Shown: piece by piece, positions 61,637 to 64,000 of the stretch
Position numbering within the stretch: position 1 is the first letter of the stretch
How the letters are laid out: each line of letters starts with the position of its first letter
Source: Nephromyces sp. MM_2019
Lineage: Eukaryota > Apicomplexa > Aconoidasida > Nephromycida
Length of the DNA: 64,000 bases
NCBI GenBank assembly: GCA_015657535.1
Contig: JADHZB010000189.1
Span: forward strand, 1-64,000
Direction of reading: 5' to 3'
Position numbers and translations under genes: made by a program
The notes under the pieces: model-generated
Database searches by the model: none
What the model saw: the letters and a program-made list of their open reading frames with translations, nothing else
What the model was told of the DNA's origin: nothing

Positions 61637-63799
61637 TTACTTATCATTATATGGCAGTCTGTAATTCTCTATAACTACGTTGGGCAAGCGGAGAGTAACA
61701 AACAGCAAGTAGGAAGCACAACCTAATTGAAGTAAATAAGAGTAATTAATACATTGAGTCGTAGAATGTAAACTTGCAATGATGACGGGCTTTAAATTAA
61801 TATAAGCAAATGCTATAGAAGAAAAGTACACGTGAAATATTCTTAAACCATTCTATCACGAAGTACTGCACATTCCTACGAATAAGTGAGTATCCGCGTG
61901 ATAAATTAAACAAAAGCCAAGCTTTTGCCTACTTAAATCTATAAGAACAGGGGTGTGTATCAGCTTAAATAAACAAAATAAAATACGCGGCAAGAAAAAT
62001 TGGGGGTTCAAACAAAACGTTTTTTGCTGCAAGAATAAGCAAAGTAATCTACGATCAGAATAAAATAATTGAAGCAATAAAAAAATACATAATATTGTTC
62101 GCAATGCAAGACAACTTCAAAACTAAGCTTATAAAAAAACATAAACACTGATAAACAAAAGGAAATGCAAACTCCTAAATTTTTGGAGCACCAAAATTTA
62201 TAAGCTTCAGCTCGTCAGAACATCACACCACCTGCTGGGAAATTTCATCGGTTGGCCCGCGGCTTACAAATTCTTTTATGATACTTCCAGTCTTCTTTTT
62301 GACACTTTCTTGAACAATACCAGCTGATCCCGCAGCGAGAACACATGAGAAGCGTAGCTGAAGGCGCGCTTACCTATTTTTATAAACATAATATCAATCG
62401 AGAATAATAAGGCTAAATTCATGCTATTTGGAGAAGCAAGTAATTTCTAACTAAGGAAAATGAGCTTAAAAATTATTCCAAGTAATCATGAAAATCACTG
62501 CAGAGCGATAGACACATACCACACGACGAGCAAAGCTAACGCACCTACACAATCTTCCAAATTCATAACTTTACACAAGAATATAACAGTCTCGTTTTTC
62601 TAGAAGAATAATATATACTTATCTATACAATATTAGACTTGAAAAAGCTAATAGCATCAAAAAAAAGCAAACCTGAGCGGAAAAATAAACGAGTTGATAT
62701 ATATAGCTGAATAACTCCATAAAAAAAAATGGCAAGAGTACATACAAGTCCACTTCAAATCTCTGACGAAGAGTCTAAATCAGATTCAAAACATATATAT
62801 AGCAACATTTTCACATACTTAACAGCATATTACTTCATATATATTTTTACCCTAGATGTACTAGCAACTCCTTGTGTGTCCTTCTCAGCTGGTATCTCAG
62901 TAAGCCCGCAGCTTGCACAAACCTTCTCTTTAGGGGCAGGAAGCGATAAATTTGATGACAATGCCTTTCCATCACCTTTCATAATACTTTGTAGACTACT
63001 CATAACAGAGGCAGAATATCCCCTGCATGCATGAAAAAACTCGATTGTATTTATATATAAAAAAGTCCAAACAGTCTGTTTAACTTTTTCAAGAGCAAAT
63101 CAAGCGGAAATCACAAACAATTGAAAAAATACATATCATTGAGAGCAGCAAGAAGGCAATCAAAAAATGAAACTACAGCAAGTCGGCACGTGATCACACA
63201 ATAAGTTTACGAATAAACGTACAAGAATTAAACGTTAACGCAAAAAGCCAAAACAAAAAATTTGGGCACTTTCTATAAGATACCTGCGTAGTAACTCCGG
63301 CCTATATCGCGCGGTTAAAATTACATAGCTTATTATTCTGCTGAGATATGTAACTTGCAATGCGTCCTAGCTATCCCACTATGCAATAATGCACTTTCAA
63401 TGTTCATTTCGCTAAAAAAAAGGCTTGGTTTCAGAGTAACAGGCAGTAGACCGGACTCGCAGCTTGTAGACATGGCATATTACTGAGCAATTTTATTCTT
63501 ACGTTGGAGTAGGCGGTGACTTCATTACATCCAAAGCTGCATCCGCATTAAAATCCAATCTCTTAAAGGTATCCTCATCATCAAAAGATTTTGATAAAAA
63601 ACAGGGCCCCCGGATATCTAACCAGAGTTAAACAGTATTGCTTCACAAGAAAATTAACAATAAATAAACACAGCGAACAGTAATCATTTGAGCGTAAATC
63701 AAAGGGCTAAAAGAATTGGGTTTGATCTTGGGAACCAGCTGATTTACAGCAGCTAGCAAGTATGACGGCCTTTTCAAGGCAAATTCCTACGCGTAGCAT
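61637..63799 (-). CDS. MYND-type zinc-finger protein, five exons (about 176 aa)
   Basis: MYND fingers bind proline-rich partner peptides and recruit protein complexes. Five exons join in phase: 63799-63748 (ATG, MLRVGICLEKAVILASC, phase 1), 63617-63503 (phase 1 to 2; SFDDEDTFKRLDFNADAALD), 63022-62851 (phase 2 to 0; carries KEKVCASCGLTE), 62373-62268 (phase 0 to 1; LLMCSRCGISWYCSRKCQ, then KEDWKYHKRI) and 61722-61637 (phase 1, TAA). The finger reads C-x2-C, C-x2-C, YC-x3-C-Q, DW-x2-H-x3-C, the last Cys being split by the final intron and restored by the GT that opens exon 5. All eight ligands are present. The gap between the first and second Cys pairs is 29 residues, longer than usual. Donors include GTAAGC, GTAAGA and GTAAAT. 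Most exons are below 60 codons. Exon 5 could instead continue through a GATAA|GTAACC donor. Confidence 0.7.
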
Positions 63800-64000
63800 A
63801 CATACATTAATGTATTGAAAATTTTGATTTTAAGACATTTCGCCGAGTTTTGAAAAGTGTTCTCGAATACCATTCTTGAAATGTGCTTAAATTTCACCCC
63901 AAACACTCTAAAACCAAAGTACCCAGCGAATCTGTTCTAGAAGGATGAAAGATATCTCATGAAAGCATTTCAACATACCAGAGATACAGACTTAGTGAGA
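63800..64000. other. Upstream flank of the MYND gene
   Basis: No frame of note. An in-frame TAA lies about 40 bases before the proposed ATG, which supports 63799 as the start unless an acceptor intervenes. Confidence 0.4.

Noticed and set aside
62520..62566. Start exon ATGAATTTGGAAG with GTATGT donor, joined to the MYND exon at 62368
   Set aside because: The phase fits, but it would leave the finger without its second Cys (CAPS for CAPC). The join to the CASC exon restores all ligands and is preferred.
62729..63034. Plus frame of 101 codons
   Set aside because: The minus strand here encodes the CASC half of the MYND finger with matching splice phases, so the plus frame is a shadow.
1..64000. 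CRISPR arrays, insertion sequences, retroelements, rRNA or tRNA genes
   Set aside because: No repeat-spacer pattern, terminal repeats, reverse transcriptase or transposase motifs, or tRNA B-box (GGTTCGANTCC-like) sequences were found by eye on either strand.

Overview
The window looks like nuclear DNA of an AT-rich, intron-rich single-celled eukaryote. Genes are broken into small exons with GT..AG junctions in matching phase. Introns reach kilobases. I see no bacterial-style operons, ribosome binding sites or complete transposons. An alveolate, apicomplexan-like protist fits best by inference (AT-rich, long introns, very divergent kinase, AP endonuclease with long insertions), but the sequence does not prove it. 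All multi-exon models below were joined by hand from splice signals and reading-frame phase.

Layout. 1-6420 (+): an acidic coding fragment, then the C-terminal exons of a protein resembling the ATG17-like domain of ATG11/FIP200 autophagy scaffolds. 6.4-19 kb: mixed-composition DNA with two adjacent single-exon four-span membrane proteins (11613-12188, 12653-13192), a small secreted protein (14960-15334) and a two-exon gene (18482-19013). 19.7-28 kb is A-rich on +, which suggests a minus-strand intron-rich gene; only candidate exons are offered. 28.3-31.9 kb has little. 31910-46453 (-): a gene of about 14.5 kb for an APE2/ExoIII-type AP endonuclease whose last residues form a PCNA-binding (PIP) box. 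49614-54771 (-): a divergent protein kinase with a long Ser/Asn-rich N-terminal region. A plus-strand start exon at 55258 is divergent from it. 55.4-60.2 kb is mostly empty. 61637-63799 (-): a newly assembled five-exon gene for a MYND zinc-finger protein.

The identified genes do not form one pathway. They cover DNA base-excision repair (APE2), signalling (kinase), selective autophagy scaffolding (ATG11-like), MYND-mediated protein interaction and membrane or secreted proteins of unknown role. A useful rule here is that introns are strongly T-rich on the sense strand, so A-rich blocks on + mark minus-strand genes. This guided the exon search. The main limits are that the N-terminus of the ATG11-like protein and up to three internal junctions of APE2 are unresolved.
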